Shown one piece after another: positions 32,001 through 40,467 of a stretch of DNA of 57,500 nt (its first letter is position 1; each line of letters starts with the position of its first letter). A model generated the notes under the pieces. That model had not been told where the DNA came from. It did no database searches and was given only the letters and a program-made list of their open reading frames with translations. Made by a program: the position numbers and the translations under genes. The stretch covers positions 3,487,501 through 3,545,000 of the forward strand of contig NZ_CP026362.1 of NCBI RefSeq assembly GCF_004116955.1. Direction: 5' to 3'. The stretch comes from Bacillus vallismortis. GTDB taxonomy: Bacteria; Bacillota; Bacilli; Bacillales; Bacillaceae.

Positions 32001-32588
32001 AAGCTCAATTCTCACCGGATGCTCTGAAGTCAGCGGGTATATGTCGATGATTCCTCCGCGAATGCTGAATTCCCCGGGTGAAGCAACCATATCAGAGCGC
32101 TCATAACCGATCTCTACAAGCCGTGATGCAAGCTGGTCAGGTTCGATATCATGGCCCGTTTGAATGCGCATTTGACTGTTTTTCCACACCTCTACAGGCG
32201 GCAGCATTCTTCTGATCGCAGCTACAGGCGCAACAACAATTGGCGCTTCTCCATTCGTTAATCTATTAATGACATCTAATCGCTGCGCTCTCAATTCAGG
32301 GCTTGCGACTGCGATTTCTGATGAAATGAGTTCGTTGACGGGGTACAAAAGAACAGACTGATCCTCTAAAAGTGCAGTCAGATCATCCGTTACTTTCTGG
32401 GCTTGATACAAATTATGAGTGATGAGAAAGATAGGCTTATTCGTTTCATTAGCCAGGGCAGAAGTGAAAACAGAACGCGCGGAACCCGAAAGACCCGCGA
32501 GCAGCTGTTCCTTCAGCCCCTCGTGTAAACCGTTGATGATGGATTTAAAGTCATCGCTTTCTTTTATAAAGGTTTGAATATTGTCCAT
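29055..32588 (-). CDS. mfd: Transcription-repair coupling factor
   Basis: Mfd removes RNA polymerase stalled at DNA lesions and recruits UvrA. The 1177-residue protein has, in order, the UvrB-like N-terminal module, the RNA-polymerase interaction domain (about 500-560, IGDYVVHINHGIGKYLGIE), and RecA-like translocase lobes with GDVGYGKT (Walker A), IIDEEQRFG (motif II) and TATPIPRTL. The TRG motif and the C-terminal TRCF domain (FGNYPKEVEYLFTVAEMK) follow. A strong GAGGAGG site precedes the ATG. The fin terminator is just upstream, and no separate promoter is obvious. Confidence 0.98.
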   Translation of the reverse strand: MDNIQTFIKESDDFKSIINGLHEGLKEQLLAGLSGSARSVFTSALANETNKPIFLITHNLYQAQKVTDDLTALLEDQSVLLYPVNELISSEIAVASPELRAQRLDVINRLTNGEAPIVVAPVAAIRRMLPPVEVWKNSQMRIQTGHDIEPDQLASRLVEIGYERSDMVASPGEFSIRGGIIDIYPLTSEHPVRIELFDTEVDSIRSFNSDDQRSIETLSSISIGPAKELIIRPEEKVRAMEKMDKGLAASLKKLKQDKQKEILHTNISHDKERLSEGQTDQELVKYLSYFYEKPASLLDYTPDNTLLILDEVSRIHEMEEQLQKEEAEFITNLLEEGKILHDISLSFSFQKIVAEQKRSLLYYSLFLRHVHHTSPQNIVNVSSRQMQSFHGQMNVLAGEMERFKKSNFTVVFLGANKERTQRLSSVLADYEIEAAVTDSKKALVQGQVYIMEGELQSGFELPLMKLAVITEEELFKNRVKKKPRKQKLTNAERIKSYSELQIGDYVVHINHGIGKYLGIETLEINGIHKDYLNIHYQGSDKLYVPVEQIDQVQKYVGSEGKEPKLYKLGGSEWKRVKKKVETSVQDIADDLIKLYAEREASKGYAFTPDHEMQREFESAFPYQETEDQLRSIHEIKKDMERERPMDRLLCGDVGYGKTEVAIRAAFKAIGDGKQVALLVPTTILAQQHYETITERFQDYPINIGLLSRFRTRKEANETLKGLKNGTVDIVIGTHRLLSKDVVYKDLGLLIIDEEQRFGVTHKEKIKQIKANVDVLTLTATPIPRTLHMSMLGVRDLSVIETPPENRFPVQTYVVEYNGALVREAIERELARGGQVYFLYNRVEDIERKADEISMLVPDAKVAYAHGKMTENELETVMLNFLEGESDVLVSTTIIETGVDIPNVNTLIVFDADKMGLSQLYQLRGRVGRSNRVAYAYFTYRRDKVLTEVAEKRLQAIKEFTELGSGFKIAMRDLTIRGAGNLLGAQQHGFIDSVGFDLYSQMLKEAIEERKGDTAKTEKFETEIDVELDAYIPETYIQDGKQKIDMYKRFRSVATLEEKNELQDEMIDRFGNYPKEVEYLFTVAEMKVYARHERVELIKQDKDAVRLTISEEASADIDGQKLFELGNKYGRQIGLGMEGKKLKISIQTKGRSADEWLETVLGMLKGLKDVKKQTISST

Positions 32589-32627
32589 ATGGCCCCTCCT
32601 CTCTGTTTCCTGTGAGAACAGAAAAAC

Positions 32628-32654
32628 GCTTTGGTCTAGTGTCTACACCAAAGC
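32628..32654 (-). terminator. Hairpin terminator between fin and mfd
   Basis: GCTTTGGT and ACCAAAGC pair with an 11-base loop and run into five T on the − strand. It lies directly between fin and mfd and may limit read-through into mfd. Confidence 0.7.
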
Positions 32655-32657
32655 TTT

Positions 32658-32888
32658 TTATTGAATAAATGTGTGATGTTCGTGGTAATGCGGATTTCGG
32701 TCAAGCGCCTCTTGGCAATCTTCACATATCGTCGATACATGGACATCTCCATTTTCTTTATAAGAAATCATATCGTTTCTTTCTTGGTTTGTTAAGTGCT
32801 GAAATCCGAGTGAGTCAGTCGATACCGTGGATGATTCGAGACTGCCTACTTTCACTCCGCAATGACGACAATAATAATGCAAAGCCAT
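32658..32888 (-). CDS. fin: Anti-sigma-F factor Fin
   Basis: Fin (YabK) inhibits sigma-F in the forespore and so promotes the switch to sigma-G. The protein has 76 residues with two CXXC zinc-binding pairs, C7/C10 (CRHC) and C55/C58 (CEDC), and a histidine-rich tail (HYHEHH). An AGGAGGT ribosome site and a sigma-F/G promoter lie upstream, the promoter inside the 3' end of pth. This fits feedback control by the sigma factor it inhibits. Confidence 0.95.
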   Translation of the reverse strand: MALHYYCRHCGVKVGSLESSTVSTDSLGFQHLTNQERNDMISYKENGDVHVSTICEDCQEALDRNPHYHEHHTFIQ

Positions 32889-32923
32889 ACAAGGGACCTC
32901 CTGATGAAAAAGTCATTTTGGTG

Positions 32924-32953
32924 TAGTATGGGCTTTATTGATTCATTTTATAC
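32924..32953 (-). promoter_or_regulatory. sigma-F/sigma-G promoter of fin
   Basis: GTATA (32949-32953) is 18 bases from CATACTA (32924-32930), a full match to the −10 of sigma-G. The −35 reaches the stop codon of pth. Confidence 0.82.
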
Positions 32954-33514
32954 CTTTGCGTTAAATTCGTTCATGACTTCCAAAAATGGTTTACTCAGAG
33001 CAGCTTCACAAGCCTTCACAGACTTTGCGATCGCTTCCCCAATATCAGGTGCCTCCTCCTTGGTGAAAGAGCCTAACACATAGTCAACGACCTTCATACC
33101 GTTTACAGGCCGGCCGATTCCAATGCGGATACGGTCAAACTCGGATGTTCCAAGATGCTGGATCAGTGATTTGATGCCATTGTGCCCTCCGGCGCTTCCT
33201 TTTGTTCTTAAACGGATCTTGCCAGCCGGAAGATCGAGATCGTCGTAAATGACTGTTACATCGTCATTTTCGACATCATAATAGTCCATTAAAGGCCGCA
33301 AACATTCTCCTGATAAATTCATATATGTAAGCGGTTTAACGAGTAGAACCTTTTTGCCGCAAACAAATCCGGTTCCGTATAATCCATTAAATTTATTCTG
33401 ATTCAGCTCAATATTCCATTCCTTTGCAAGCTGATCTATCACCATAAATCCGACATTATGCCGTGTGTTTTCATAGTTCTTCCCCGGGTTTCCGAGACCG
33501 GCGATCACAAGCAT
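32948..33514 (-). CDS. pth: Peptidyl-tRNA hydrolase
   Basis: Pth (spoVC) recycles peptidyl-tRNA released from ribosomes and is essential. It has 188 residues: [18 protein letters not shown] with the catalytic His in [13 protein letters not shown], and [29 protein letters not shown]. The ATG at 33514 has a GGGAGG site, and the longer frame to 33553 does not. The last bases carry the fin promoter. It is separated from ctc by a hairpin and a candidate promoter. Confidence 0.97.
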   Translation of the reverse strand: MLVIAGLGNPGKNYENTRHNVGFMVIDQLAKEWNIELNQNKFNGLYGTGFVCGKKVLLVKPLTYMNLSGECLRPLMDYYDVENDDVTVIYDDLDLPAGKIRLRTKGSAGGHNGIKSLIQHLGTSEFDRIRIGIGRPVNGMKVVDYVLGSFTKEEAPDIGEAIAKSVKACEAALSKPFLEVMNEFNAKV

Positions 33515-33573
33515 GGCGAATCCTCCCTTAGTCACATAAACTCCCGTCTGCATAGCGGGCTATAATTCTTCTC

Positions 33574-33582
33574 ATTCTAGCA
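33574..33582 (-). promoter_or_regulatory. Candidate extended −10 promoter for pth
   Basis: TGCTAGAAT is a good extended −10, just downstream of the ctc terminator and about 60 bases before pth. No −35 is evident. Confidence 0.4.
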
Positions 33583-33589
33583 CAAAAGA

Positions 33590-33610
33590 CGTAACCGCGG
33601 GAGGGTTACG
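33590..33610 (-). terminator. ctc terminator
   Basis: CGTAACC and GGTTACG pair around GCGGGAG, followed on the − strand by TCTTTTG. The T-run is short, so it may be leaky. Confidence 0.65.
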
Positions 33611-33620
33611 CCTTAAGCTG

Positions 33621-34238
33621 CTATTGTTCTTTGTTTTCACCTTCAGGCTGGGCATCGGCAGATTCCTCTTCATCTATCTCAGCTGCTTCCTGCTGTTGCG
33701 GAGGAAGGATAGAAGCCACGACTTCATCTGATTCATGATGAAAGGAATAGTCATCGCCAGCAGGCAAATCCGCAATCGTCAGTACTTCATTTACATCGAG
33801 GTTTGAAATATCAGCCTCTATCGTTTGCGGAATGGCTTTTGGCTTAGCCTTTACAGTAAGTGCATACAGCGGCTGCTGCAATACGCCTCCGTTTTTCACT
33901 CCAATGGCTTCTCCGGTCAGATGGATCGGAACTTCCACCTCAATGTCTTCACTCATATTGACCACTTGAAAGTCAGCGTGCGTGATTTCATTTTTCAGCG
34001 GGTCCGTTTGCAGGTCTGTTACCATGACAGAATGTTTCTCTCCGCTGACGTCAAGCGTGAGGACTGTGTTTTTCCCTTCGTCCCTCAGCGTTTTGATCAG
34101 CTCCACACTGTCTAATGATACAGGTTTGTTTCCCGTGTCTTTCCCATATATGATACCTGGAACATGTCCTGAAGTACGGATATTCCGAAGAGACGAACGA
34201 GTAAAGTCCGTTCTTTCTTTTGCCGTTAAAGTTGCCAT
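33621..34238 (-). CDS. ctc: General stress protein Ctc (ribosomal protein L25/TL5 family)
   Basis: Ctc binds 5S rRNA and the ribosome under stress. The protein has 205 residues: an L25 5S-binding domain (about 5-92, RSSLRNIRTSGHVPGIIYGKDTGNKPVSLD) plus the TL5-type beta domain (95-180, VPIHLTGEAIGVKNGGVLQQPLY), and an acidic E/Q-rich tail. The ATG at 34238 is 12 bases downstream of the longest frame start, which lacks room for a ribosome site. It is read from a textbook sigma-B promoter, and also possibly from prs, since I see no terminator there. Confidence 0.96.
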   Translation of the reverse strand: MATLTAKERTDFTRSSLRNIRTSGHVPGIIYGKDTGNKPVSLDSVELIKTLRDEGKNTVLTLDVSGEKHSVMVTDLQTDPLKNEITHADFQVVNMSEDIEVEVPIHLTGEAIGVKNGGVLQQPLYALTVKAKPKAIPQTIEADISNLDVNEVLTIADLPAGDDYSFHHESDEVVASILPPQQQEAAEIDEEESADAQPEGENKEQ

Positions 34239-34282
34239 ATTCAGCACCATCCTATTATCGTTTTATTGTCCTATTACAAACA

Positions 34283-34308
34283 ATACCCATAACGACAAGG
34301 ATCTAAAC
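34283..34308 (-). promoter_or_regulatory. sigma-B promoter of ctc
   Basis: GTTTAG (34303-34308) is 14 bases from GGGTAT (34283-34288), matching GTTTAA-N12-15-GGGTAT with one mismatch. ctc is the classical sigma-B gene. Confidence 0.92.
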
Positions 34309-34322
34309 CTTTAAAAATCGAT

Positions 34323-35276
34323 TTAGCTGAAGAGATAGCTGACTGATTGCTGCTCATGAACACGAATAATGGCTTCAGCCAGAAGCGGTCCGACTGAAAG
34401 CTGCTTAAACCGTTCAATTTTCTTTTCTTCAGGAAGCTTGATGCTGTTTGTCACAACAAGCTCTTTGATTGTTGAGTTATTAATCCGTTCAACAGCAGGG
34501 CCTGAAAGCACAGGATGTGTACAGCATGCATATACTTCTTTCGCCCCGTTTTCAACGAGCGCATTGGCAGCAAGTGTAATGGTGCCTGCAGTATCAATAA
34601 TGTCATCGATCAGGATAGCGGTCTTCCCTTCGATATTACCTACAATATTCATGACTTCCGCCACGTTTGGACGAGGACGGCGTTTATCGATAATCGCAAT
34701 CGGCGCTTTTAGTCGGTCAGCCAGTTTGCGGGCGCGTGTCACACCGCCGTGGTCTGGTGAAACAATGACGATATCTTCAAGGTTTTTGCCCTCAAAATAT
34801 TCTCCTAAAATCGGAACACCCATTAAGTGGTCAATCGGTATATCAAAGAATCCTTGGATTTGCGGCGCATGCAGGTCAAGTGCAATTACGCGAGTAGCAC
34901 CGGCTGTTTCAAGCAGGTTTGCGAAAAGTTTTGCTGTGATTGGCTCACGGGATCTCGCTTTTCTGTCTTGGCGCGCATAACCGTAATAAGGAATCACGAT
35001 GTTAATCGTTTTTGCAGAAGCGCGTTTTAACGCGTCTACCATAATCAGCAGTTCCATAATATGCTCGTTAACAGGGGCACTTGTAGACTGGATGATATAA
35101 CAATCACATCCGCGAATACTTTCTTCGATATTAATTTGGACTTCCCCGTCACTAAATCTTGTGACAGAACATTTTCCCAACTGAACTCCAACTATATCTG
35201 CGATTTCTTTTGCAAGCTCTGGATTCGAATTCAAAGAAAAAATCTTTAAATTCTTATCTCCGTATTGATTAGACAT
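34323..35276 (-). CDS. prs: Ribose-phosphate pyrophosphokinase
   Basis: Prs makes PRPP from ribose 5-phosphate and ATP, supplying purine, pyrimidine, His, Trp and NAD synthesis. It has 317 residues. [34 protein letters not shown] (with catalytic histidine) and the PRPP loop [13 protein letters not shown] are intact. It lies 21 bases after glmU. Its product is also the signal sensed by PurR, encoded upstream in the same region. Confidence 0.98.
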   Translation of the reverse strand: MSNQYGDKNLKIFSLNSNPELAKEIADIVGVQLGKCSVTRFSDGEVQINIEESIRGCDCYIIQSTSAPVNEHIMELLIMVDALKRASAKTINIVIPYYGYARQDRKARSREPITAKLFANLLETAGATRVIALDLHAPQIQGFFDIPIDHLMGVPILGEYFEGKNLEDIVIVSPDHGGVTRARKLADRLKAPIAIIDKRRPRPNVAEVMNIVGNIEGKTAILIDDIIDTAGTITLAANALVENGAKEVYACCTHPVLSGPAVERINNSTIKELVVTNSIKLPEEKKIERFKQLSVGPLLAEAIIRVHEQQSVSYLFS

Positions 35277-35297
35277 GGTAAACCTCCGAATTTAGGA

Positions 35298-36668
35298 TTA
35301 ATTTTTATGAATTTTTTTCACATAATCGTCTTTATTTACTTGTCTCGCTCTGGCAATAGCAAGCGCTTTTCCAGGTACATCTTCCGTAACAGTTGAACCT
35401 GCCGCCACATAAGCGCCTTCTCCGACTGTGACAGGGGCAACCAAGTTGGAGTTGCAGCCGATAAACGCGCCGTCTTCAATTTTTGTCAAATATTTATTCT
35501 TTCCATCATAATTGACAGTTATTGAACCGCAGCCCAGGTTTACATCTGTGCCTACCTCAGCATCACCGACATAGCTTAAATGAGAAGCCTTGCTTCTGTC
35601 TCCGAATTGAGTCTTTTTAATTTCAACAAAATTCCCGATCTTCACTTCATTCCCGATGACAGAATCAGGTCTGATGTGAGCAAAAGGTCCTATGTTTACA
35701 TCATTCCCCACTTTACTGTGATTGACTACCGATTGTTTAATAACCGTACGGCTGCCAATGGAACTATTCATGATCTCCGTATGAGGTCCGATAATCGTAT
35801 CTTCTCCGATTTGCACCTCACCTTTCAACACAGTCCCAGGATAAATCACAGTATCGCTTCCAATGACAGCGTCAGGAGAAATATACGTGTTCAACGGATC
35901 AATCAGCGTTACGCCATTTTGCATATGCCGTTTATTAATACGCTCTTTCATAAATTGTTCTGCCTGAGAAAGAGCGACTCTATCATTAACTCCGAGCGTT
36001 TCTTGGAAATTACCAGTCTGGTAAGCGGCAACAGTTTCGCCTTCGTTTTTAAGAATTTCTATGACATCCGGCAAATAATACTCACCTTGAGCATTGTCAT
36101 TAGACACCTGATCAATGGCCCGGAATAACGCTTCATTGTCAAAACAATACGTACCAGTATTGATCTCGGTTACAAGACGTTCTTCTTCAGAGGCGTCCTT
36201 GTGCTCAACGATTTTTTGAACCGCTCCGTTTTCGCCGCGAATAATACGGCCGTATCCGGTTGGATCTTCTGCAACCGCAGTTAAAATCGTCGCTTTCGCT
36301 TCTCTTTGTGTATGTTCTTTCACCATCTGTTCCATTGTCTCTGCTTTTAAAAGAGGCGTATCTCCGCAAATGACAATTGTGACGCCTTTTTCGTCAGCAA
36401 GAAATGGCTGTGCCTGTTTTACAGCATGAGCAGTGCCAAGCTGTTCTGCTTGAAGCGCGTACTCGCTTTTATCACCAAGCTGCTTTTTCACTTCTTCCGC
36501 ACCATGTCCGACAATCGTGACAAGCTTCGATAAAGATAGCTTTAAGGCTTCGTCCACGACGTGTTCTACCATAGGCTTACCGCAAACTGGATGAAGGACT
36601 TTATAAAGCTTTGATTTCATTCTCGTTCCTTGTCCAGCCGCTAAAACAACTGCATACCGCTTATCCAT
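35298..36668 (-). CDS. glmU: Bifunctional GlcN-1-P acetyltransferase/UDP-GlcNAc pyrophosphorylase
   Basis: GlmU (gcaD) makes UDP-GlcNAc for peptidoglycan and teichoic acids. The 456-residue protein has an N-terminal nucleotidyltransferase (1-230, [21 protein letters not shown]), and a left-handed beta-helix acetyltransferase (about 250-456) made of hexapeptide repeats such as [13 protein letters not shown] and [20 protein letters not shown]. The site residues [14 protein letters not shown] are present. A GGAGG site precedes the ATG and a sigma-A promoter lies upstream. Confidence 0.98.
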   Translation of the reverse strand: MDKRYAVVLAAGQGTRMKSKLYKVLHPVCGKPMVEHVVDEALKLSLSKLVTIVGHGAEEVKKQLGDKSEYALQAEQLGTAHAVKQAQPFLADEKGVTIVICGDTPLLKAETMEQMVKEHTQREAKATILTAVAEDPTGYGRIIRGENGAVQKIVEHKDASEEERLVTEINTGTYCFDNEALFRAIDQVSNDNAQGEYYLPDVIEILKNEGETVAAYQTGNFQETLGVNDRVALSQAEQFMKERINKRHMQNGVTLIDPLNTYISPDAVIGSDTVIYPGTVLKGEVQIGEDTIIGPHTEIMNSSIGSRTVIKQSVVNHSKVGNDVNIGPFAHIRPDSVIGNEVKIGNFVEIKKTQFGDRSKASHLSYVGDAEVGTDVNLGCGSITVNYDGKNKYLTKIEDGAFIGCNSNLVAPVTVGEGAYVAAGSTVTEDVPGKALAIARARQVNKDDYVKKIHKN

Positions 36669-36703
36669 TTATTGGCCTCCAATATCCCTTTTATCCATAG
36701 AAA

Positions 36704-36732
36704 AATATATCCTAAATATCTTCTGATTTCAA
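36704..36732 (-). promoter_or_regulatory. glmU-prs promoter (sigma-A)
   Basis: TTGAAA (36727-36732) is 17 bases from TATATT (36704-36709), 36 bases upstream of the glmU start. Confidence 0.75.
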
Positions 36733-36798
36733 GGAGACTTGATGATGTGCAAGAATTTTCTATCGAGTGCAATTAAGTTTGAAAAATCAGAATTAAAA

Positions 36799-36844
36799 AA
36801 GGACCGCCGGCAAAAGGCTTTTGTCAGCCCTTTCAGCAGTCCTT
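36799..36844 (-). terminator. spoVG terminator
   Basis: A long imperfect stem with AAGGAC…GTCCTT ends and inner AAAGGCT…AGCCCTTT is followed by T-rich sequence on the − strand, 16 bases after spoVG. Confidence 0.8.
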
Positions 36845-36859
36845 GCTTTTGGTTATTTT

Positions 36860-37153
36860 TTAAGAAGCTCCAGCTTCTTCGAATTCTAATGCTTCAGTGT
36901 CACCCAGACGATGATACTCATTTAACACGGCATCTTGAATCTTACCTCGCGTGCTTGAATTAATAGGATGAGCGATATCGCGGAACTCTCCATCAGGGGT
37001 GCGTTTACTCGGCATCGCAACGAAAAGACCATTGTTTCCATCAATCACACGAATGTCATGAACAACAAATTCGTGATCCAGCGTGATGGATGCAATCGCT
37101 CTCATGCGACCATCGGTATTCACGCGGCGTAATCTTACGTCAGTAACTTCCAC
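36860..37153 (-). CDS. spoVG: Septation/developmental regulator SpoVG
   Basis: SpoVG is a small nucleic-acid-binding protein that affects septation and sporulation. The protein has 97 residues: [38 protein letters not shown], then the [21 protein letters not shown] signature. It starts at a GTG (37153) after AAGGTGGTGA. The promoter is a classical sigma-H site with an A/T-rich segment upstream (37225-37260), where AbrB represses in B. subtilis. Confidence 0.97.
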   Translation of the reverse strand: MEVTDVRLRRVNTDGRMRAIASITLDHEFVVHDIRVIDGNNGLFVAMPSKRTPDGEFRDIAHPINSSTRGKIQDAVLNEYHRLGDTEALEFEEAGAS

Positions 37154-37195
37154 AGTAGTTCACCACCTTTTCCCTATATAAAAGCATTAGTGTAT

Positions 37196-37224
37196 CAATT
37201 CCACGATTCTTTCTGAAATCCTTC
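37196..37224 (-). promoter_or_regulatory. sigma-H promoter of spoVG
   Basis: GAAGGATTT (37216-37224) is 11 bases from GTGGAATTG (37196-37204), which fits RNAGGAWWW-11-RNNGAATWW. The A/T-rich block directly upstream (TTTTTTCAAAAAATATTTT) corresponds to the known AbrB-bound region. Confidence 0.9.
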
Positions 37225-37308
37225 TCGTTTTTAAAATATTTTTTGAAAAAATAGGATATAGTTACACAATTAGGTCATAACGCTTTTATTTCGGGCATAA
37301 GGTAAATA

Positions 37309-37345
37309 AAAAAGTGATTCCGAGGTTCACCCAGAATCACTTTTT
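37309..37345 (-). terminator. yabJ terminator
   Basis: A 12-bp perfect stem, AAAAAGTGATTC/GAATCACTTTTT, with a 13-base loop lies directly after the yabJ stop. Confidence 0.9.
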
Positions 37346-37349
37346 ATTA

Positions 37350-37727
37350 TTATTTCACCAATGCAATAACTTCGATCTCAACTAGCGCATCCTTCGGCAA
37401 TCTCGCAACTTCCACACAAGATCTTGCCGGTTTGTGCGTGTCAAAATATTGCCCGTACACTTCGTTTACTACCGCAAACTGTTCCATGTCCGCGATAAAT
37501 ACAGTTGCTTTTACAACTGTTTCTAAAGAAGCACCTGCTTCTTCCAGCACCGCTTTTAAGTTACTGAATACTTGATGTGTCTGCTCCTTAATATCTCCGT
37601 TCACCATTTCTCCTGAAGGAGTCAAAGGGATTTGGCCTGAGCTGTAAAACATATTATTTACAATCATCCCTTGTGAATAAGGCCCGATTGCCGCTGGGGC
37701 ATGCTTTGTATGGACTGCTTTTGTCAT
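37350..37727 (-). CDS. yabJ: RidA-family enamine/imine deaminase YabJ
   Basis: YabJ hydrolyses reactive enamines such as 2-aminoacrylate. In B. subtilis it was first noticed through an effect on purine repression. The 125-residue trimeric fold shows [23 protein letters not shown] and the arginine signature [20 protein letters not shown]. It overlaps purR by 4 bases (ATGA) and is clearly co-translated with it. Confidence 0.96.
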   Translation of the reverse strand: MTKAVHTKHAPAAIGPYSQGMIVNNMFYSSGQIPLTPSGEMVNGDIKEQTHQVFSNLKAVLEEAGASLETVVKATVFIADMEQFAVVNEVYGQYFDTHKPARSCVEVARLPKDALVEIEVIALVK

Positions 37728-38581
37728 GATTCTGTCTCTCCATTCTTTAAAAGATTCTCTTTAAAAAAACGCAGAAAATTGCCATTCTGAATTTCAATGG
37801 ACTTCTCTTTCATGTTAATGGTTGAAAGAGTAAGAAGTGACATATATTCATCAACAAGACGTTCATTTACTCCTTCGGCTTCAACCAAGACGCCGATTCC
37901 TGCCACATTTGCGTTAAACTCATCCAACAGGCTAATCATGCCATTAATGGTGCCGCCCGCTTTCATAAAGTCATCAATAATGAGTACGTTTGAGCCTGTT
38001 TTCATGCTTCTTTTCGCAAGTGACATTGTTTGAATGCGGTTTGAGGAGCCTGAGACGTAATTAATGCTGACTGTAGAGCCTTCTGTTACCTTGTTATCTT
38101 TGCGAACGATGACGACAGGCACATTCAGATAGCTCGCAGCTGCGTATGCCAGAGGGATGCCTTTGGTGGCAACGGTCATGACAACATCAATTTCGCGGTC
38201 TGCAAACACAGAAGCAAACAGCTTCCCTACCTTGGAGAGTACAGATGGTTTTCCTAAGATATCCGTTAAATATACATAACCGCCCGGAAGGATACGCTCA
38301 GGATTTGCCAGCGACTGTCCAAGTGTCTGCACAAACTCTTCAGCTTCAGCCTGCTTCATTTTCGGTATATATTTGACGCCCCCGGCAGCGCCGGGAACAG
38401 TAAGCAAAGTACCAATCCCCTGCTGCTCAAAGGTTTGCTTAATAATTGTTAAATCTTCACTGATCGATGATTTTGCAGATTCATACCGCTCTGAAAAAAA
38501 GGTTAGCGGTATTAACTCGTGCGGATGGGTTAACAAGTAATTTGTTAAGTCCACCAATCTGCCGCTGCGACGAAACTTCAT
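37724..38581 (-). CDS. purR: Purine operon repressor PurR
   Basis: PurR represses purine genes, and PRPP relieves repression. The 285-residue protein has a winged-helix N-terminus (1-74, [23 protein letters not shown]), and a phosphoribosyltransferase-like C-domain with the PRPP motif [13 protein letters not shown]. The ATG at 38581 has a G-rich ribosome site, and the frame opens 12 codons upstream without one. Two inverted PurBox-like sites lie just upstream, indicating autorepression. Confidence 0.97.
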   Translation of the reverse strand: MKFRRSGRLVDLTNYLLTHPHELIPLTFFSERYESAKSSISEDLTIIKQTFEQQGIGTLLTVPGAAGGVKYIPKMKQAEAEEFVQTLGQSLANPERILPGGYVYLTDILGKPSVLSKVGKLFASVFADREIDVVMTVATKGIPLAYAAASYLNVPVVIVRKDNKVTEGSTVSINYVSGSSNRIQTMSLAKRSMKTGSNVLIIDDFMKAGGTINGMISLLDEFNANVAGIGVLVEAEGVNERLVDEYMSLLTLSTINMKEKSIEIQNGNFLRFFKENLLKNGETES

Positions 38582-38594
38582 GAACTTACCCCCA

Positions 38595-38638
38595 AAATCC
38601 GAATATTTTAAGATCAATATAACTTAACATACGGATTT
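38595..38638. promoter_or_regulatory. Inverted pair of PurBoxes upstream of purR
   Basis: On the + strand 38595-38607 reads AAATCCGAATATT, and on the − strand 38626-38638 reads AAATCCGTATGTT. Both resemble AWWWCCGAACWWT, with one and three mismatches, and are inverted with 18 bases between them, close to the 16-17 usual for PurR operators. The distal box covers the ispE stop codon. Confidence 0.72.
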
Positions 38639-39506
38639 AATCAAGAGCGTTCTGTTCGCCGATCATTCTCACCGCATAAACCTGATCACAGAAGCCTCTT
38701 AACCCGTTATAAATTCTCTGCACCTTCGACTCATACTGAACCAGTCCAAACACTGTCGGGCCGCTCCCGCTCATTAGCACGGCATCTGCCCCAAAGCGTT
38801 TCATCTGGTTTTTGATCATGGCAACTTCAGGATGCATATCAAGCGTAACAGATTCAAGCACATTGCCTAAACGGCTGCACATCTTTTGAAAATTCTTTTC
38901 CTCTATAGCCTCAATCATGCCATGAACATCGGGATGCTCTACATCATTCAGCTTCAGCTGTCTATACACTTCAGCAGTTGAAACACCGATTGTCGGCTTC
39001 GCTAAAATGACCCAGCAGTGAGGTGGCGTGCTGATATGTTTAATTTTCTCGCCGCGGCCTGTTGCCAGTGCCGTTCCGCCATAGACACAAAATGAAACGT
39101 CAGAGCCAATTTCCGCTCCAAGCTCAGCAAGCGTTTCTGCAGAAAGATTTAAATTCCACAGTCTGTTCAGCCCTCTAAGCGTTGCTGCCGCATCACTGCT
39201 TCCGCCGGCAAGACCGGCAGCCACCGGAATCACCTTCGTAATCATGATGGAAACTCCCTTTTTTACGTTGTATCTGTCCTTGATCAGCTTGGCAGCCTGA
39301 TAAGCTAAGTTTCTTTGATCGTCGGGCACAAAACGGTTATGGGAAGAGACCCTCACTTCATCCTCTGCCAGCTCCGTCAATTCAATCCGATCCGCTAAAT
39401 CAATCGTCGTCATGATCATTTCGACTTCGTGATAGCCATCCGGGCGTTTTCGGGTGACATCAAGTGACAAATTGATCTTCGCTGGCGCTTTTTCTAAAAT
39501 ACGCAT
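38637..39506 (-). CDS. ispE: 4-diphosphocytidyl-2-C-methylerythritol kinase
   Basis: IspE is the GHMP kinase of the MEP isoprenoid pathway. The 289-residue protein begins [13 protein letters not shown], has the ATP loop [21 protein letters not shown] and the C-terminal [16 protein letters not shown] three codons upstream lies in the AGGTGA ribosome site, so the ATG at 39506 is used. The 3' end overlaps a PurBox. Confidence 0.97.
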   Translation of the reverse strand: MRILEKAPAKINLSLDVTRKRPDGYHEVEMIMTTIDLADRIELTELAEDEVRVSSHNRFVPDDQRNLAYQAAKLIKDRYNVKKGVSIMITKVIPVAAGLAGGSSDAAATLRGLNRLWNLNLSAETLAELGAEIGSDVSFCVYGGTALATGRGEKIKHISTPPHCWVILAKPTIGVSTAEVYRQLKLNDVEHPDVHGMIEAIEEKNFQKMCSRLGNVLESVTLDMHPEVAMIKNQMKRFGADAVLMSGSGPTVFGLVQYESKVQRIYNGLRGFCDQVYAVRMIGEQNALD

Positions 39507-39619
39507 AGCTTTCACCTACTTCTCCATCTAAACATAAGTATGAACATTGTATCACATTTGAAGTGCAGGATGAACATATCCATATTGCAGCCCATTACGT
39601 ATTTATGTCCAAAATAAAA

Positions 39620-39645
39620 ACCGGGGAACAGCACGTCCCCCGGGT
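39620..39645 (-). terminator. sspF terminator
   Basis: ACCGGGGA pairs with TCCCCCGGGT (one bulge), then T-rich sequence on the − strand, directly after sspF. Confidence 0.85.
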
Positions 39646-39652
39646 CACATCC

Positions 39653-39838
39653 TTATCGGTTATTCTGATTCTGAGCCATTTGCTGTTCAGCGATTTCAAT
39701 GGCGCGCTTTACCATGTTACCGGCATCGCGGGCGCGAATTTCGCCCCAGCCGCCATTTTTCACTGTGTCATAAAAACCAAGGTCTTTAGCCAGCTCATAT
39801 TTAAACTCATCTGACATAACTCCACGACGTCTGCCCAA
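39653..39838 (-). CDS. sspF: Minor alpha/beta-type small acid-soluble spore protein SspF
   Basis: This SASP-like protein is made in the forespore and binds spore DNA. It has 61 residues. [47 protein letters not shown] contains the DNA-binding core G(W)GEIxARxAGxMVKRxIE and a germination-protease-like region. The start is a TTG (39838), preceded by AAAAGGGG 10 bases upstream; no ATG at the beginning fits. CATATTT at 39889-39895 may be a sigma-G −10, but I could not pair it with a good −35. Confidence 0.93.
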   Translation of the reverse strand: MGRRRGVMSDEFKYELAKDLGFYDTVKNGGWGEIRARDAGNMVKRAIEIAEQQMAQNQNNR

Positions 39839-39971
39839 ACGAAACAACCCCTTTTTTAGAAGTGATAGCCATTCGTGCACGCCACGATAAATATGTGACT
39901 GTTTTATCTTTTGTTATATCAGGCGGAACTTTCGTCATAATTACTGGAAACCAAAAAAGGCAAAACAAAAA

Positions 39972-39994
39972 GCAGTAAACAAAAGGTTCACTGC
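39972..39994 (-). terminator. veg terminator
   Basis: GCAGTAAAC and GTTCACTGC pair (one mismatch) around AAAAG, followed on the − strand by TTTTTGTTTTG. Confidence 0.88.
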
Positions 39995-39997
39995 CCG

Positions 39998-40258
39998 TTA
40001 AAATGCCACTGAGCTTGCGGCGTCATCATTAAATGTCAACTCAACAGTCTCAGTCAAAATATCAGCATAACTGTATGAAACTCTTTCAAACGAATTCTCG
40101 TCTTGATCTAGTTGTATCACAAAAACAGAAGGGTACGTCTCAGCTAAAATGCCCGAACGCTCAATTGTTTTTCGGCGGCCACCGTTTGCTTTTAACGTCA
40201 GCCTTTTACCTAAATTCCCATCAAGCGATCTTTTAATATCGGACAACGTCTTCGCCAT
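39998..40258 (-). CDS. veg: Veg protein
   Basis: Veg is a small, abundantly transcribed protein linked in B. subtilis to biofilm gene control and spore outgrowth. The protein has 86 residues and begins [50 protein letters not shown], an SH3-like beta fold (DUF1021). The ATG at 40258 follows GAGGTGG. The frame opens 11 codons earlier across the ribosome site. It is driven by two near-perfect promoters. Confidence 0.97.
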
Positions 40259-40279
40259 TGCATCCACCTCACTACATTT

Positions 40280-40308
40280 ATTGTACAACACGAGCCCATT
40301 TTTGTCAA
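40280..40308 (-). promoter_or_regulatory. veg promoter, proximal (sigma-A)
   Basis: TTGACA (40303-40308) is 17 bases from TACAAT (40280-40285). This is the classic strong Pveg. Confidence 0.95.
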
Positions 40309-40319
40309 ATAAAATTTAA

Positions 40320-40349
40320 ATTATATCAACGTTAATAAGACGTTGTCAA
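40320..40349 (-). promoter_or_regulatory. veg promoter, distal (sigma-A)
   Basis: TTGACA (40344-40349) is 18 bases from TATAAT (40320-40325), about 40 bp upstream of the proximal promoter. The spacer contains the perfect dyad CAACGT-7-ACGTTG. Confidence 0.88.
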
Positions 40350-40435
40350 CAAAATTATTTTGACAAAATTCTATGATTCCTTAATTATTTTCCGCAAGTT
40401 TCGGTAAAATATGTATCATTATGTAAAATAAAAAA

Positions 40436-40457
40436 CCCGCATAGTTTCCTATGCAGG
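40436..40457 (-). terminator. yabG terminator
   Basis: CCCGCATAG and CTATGCAGG form a 9-bp stem (one G-U in RNA) with a TTTC loop, followed by six T on the − strand. Confidence 0.9.
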
Positions 40458-40467
40458 TATTCATCTG

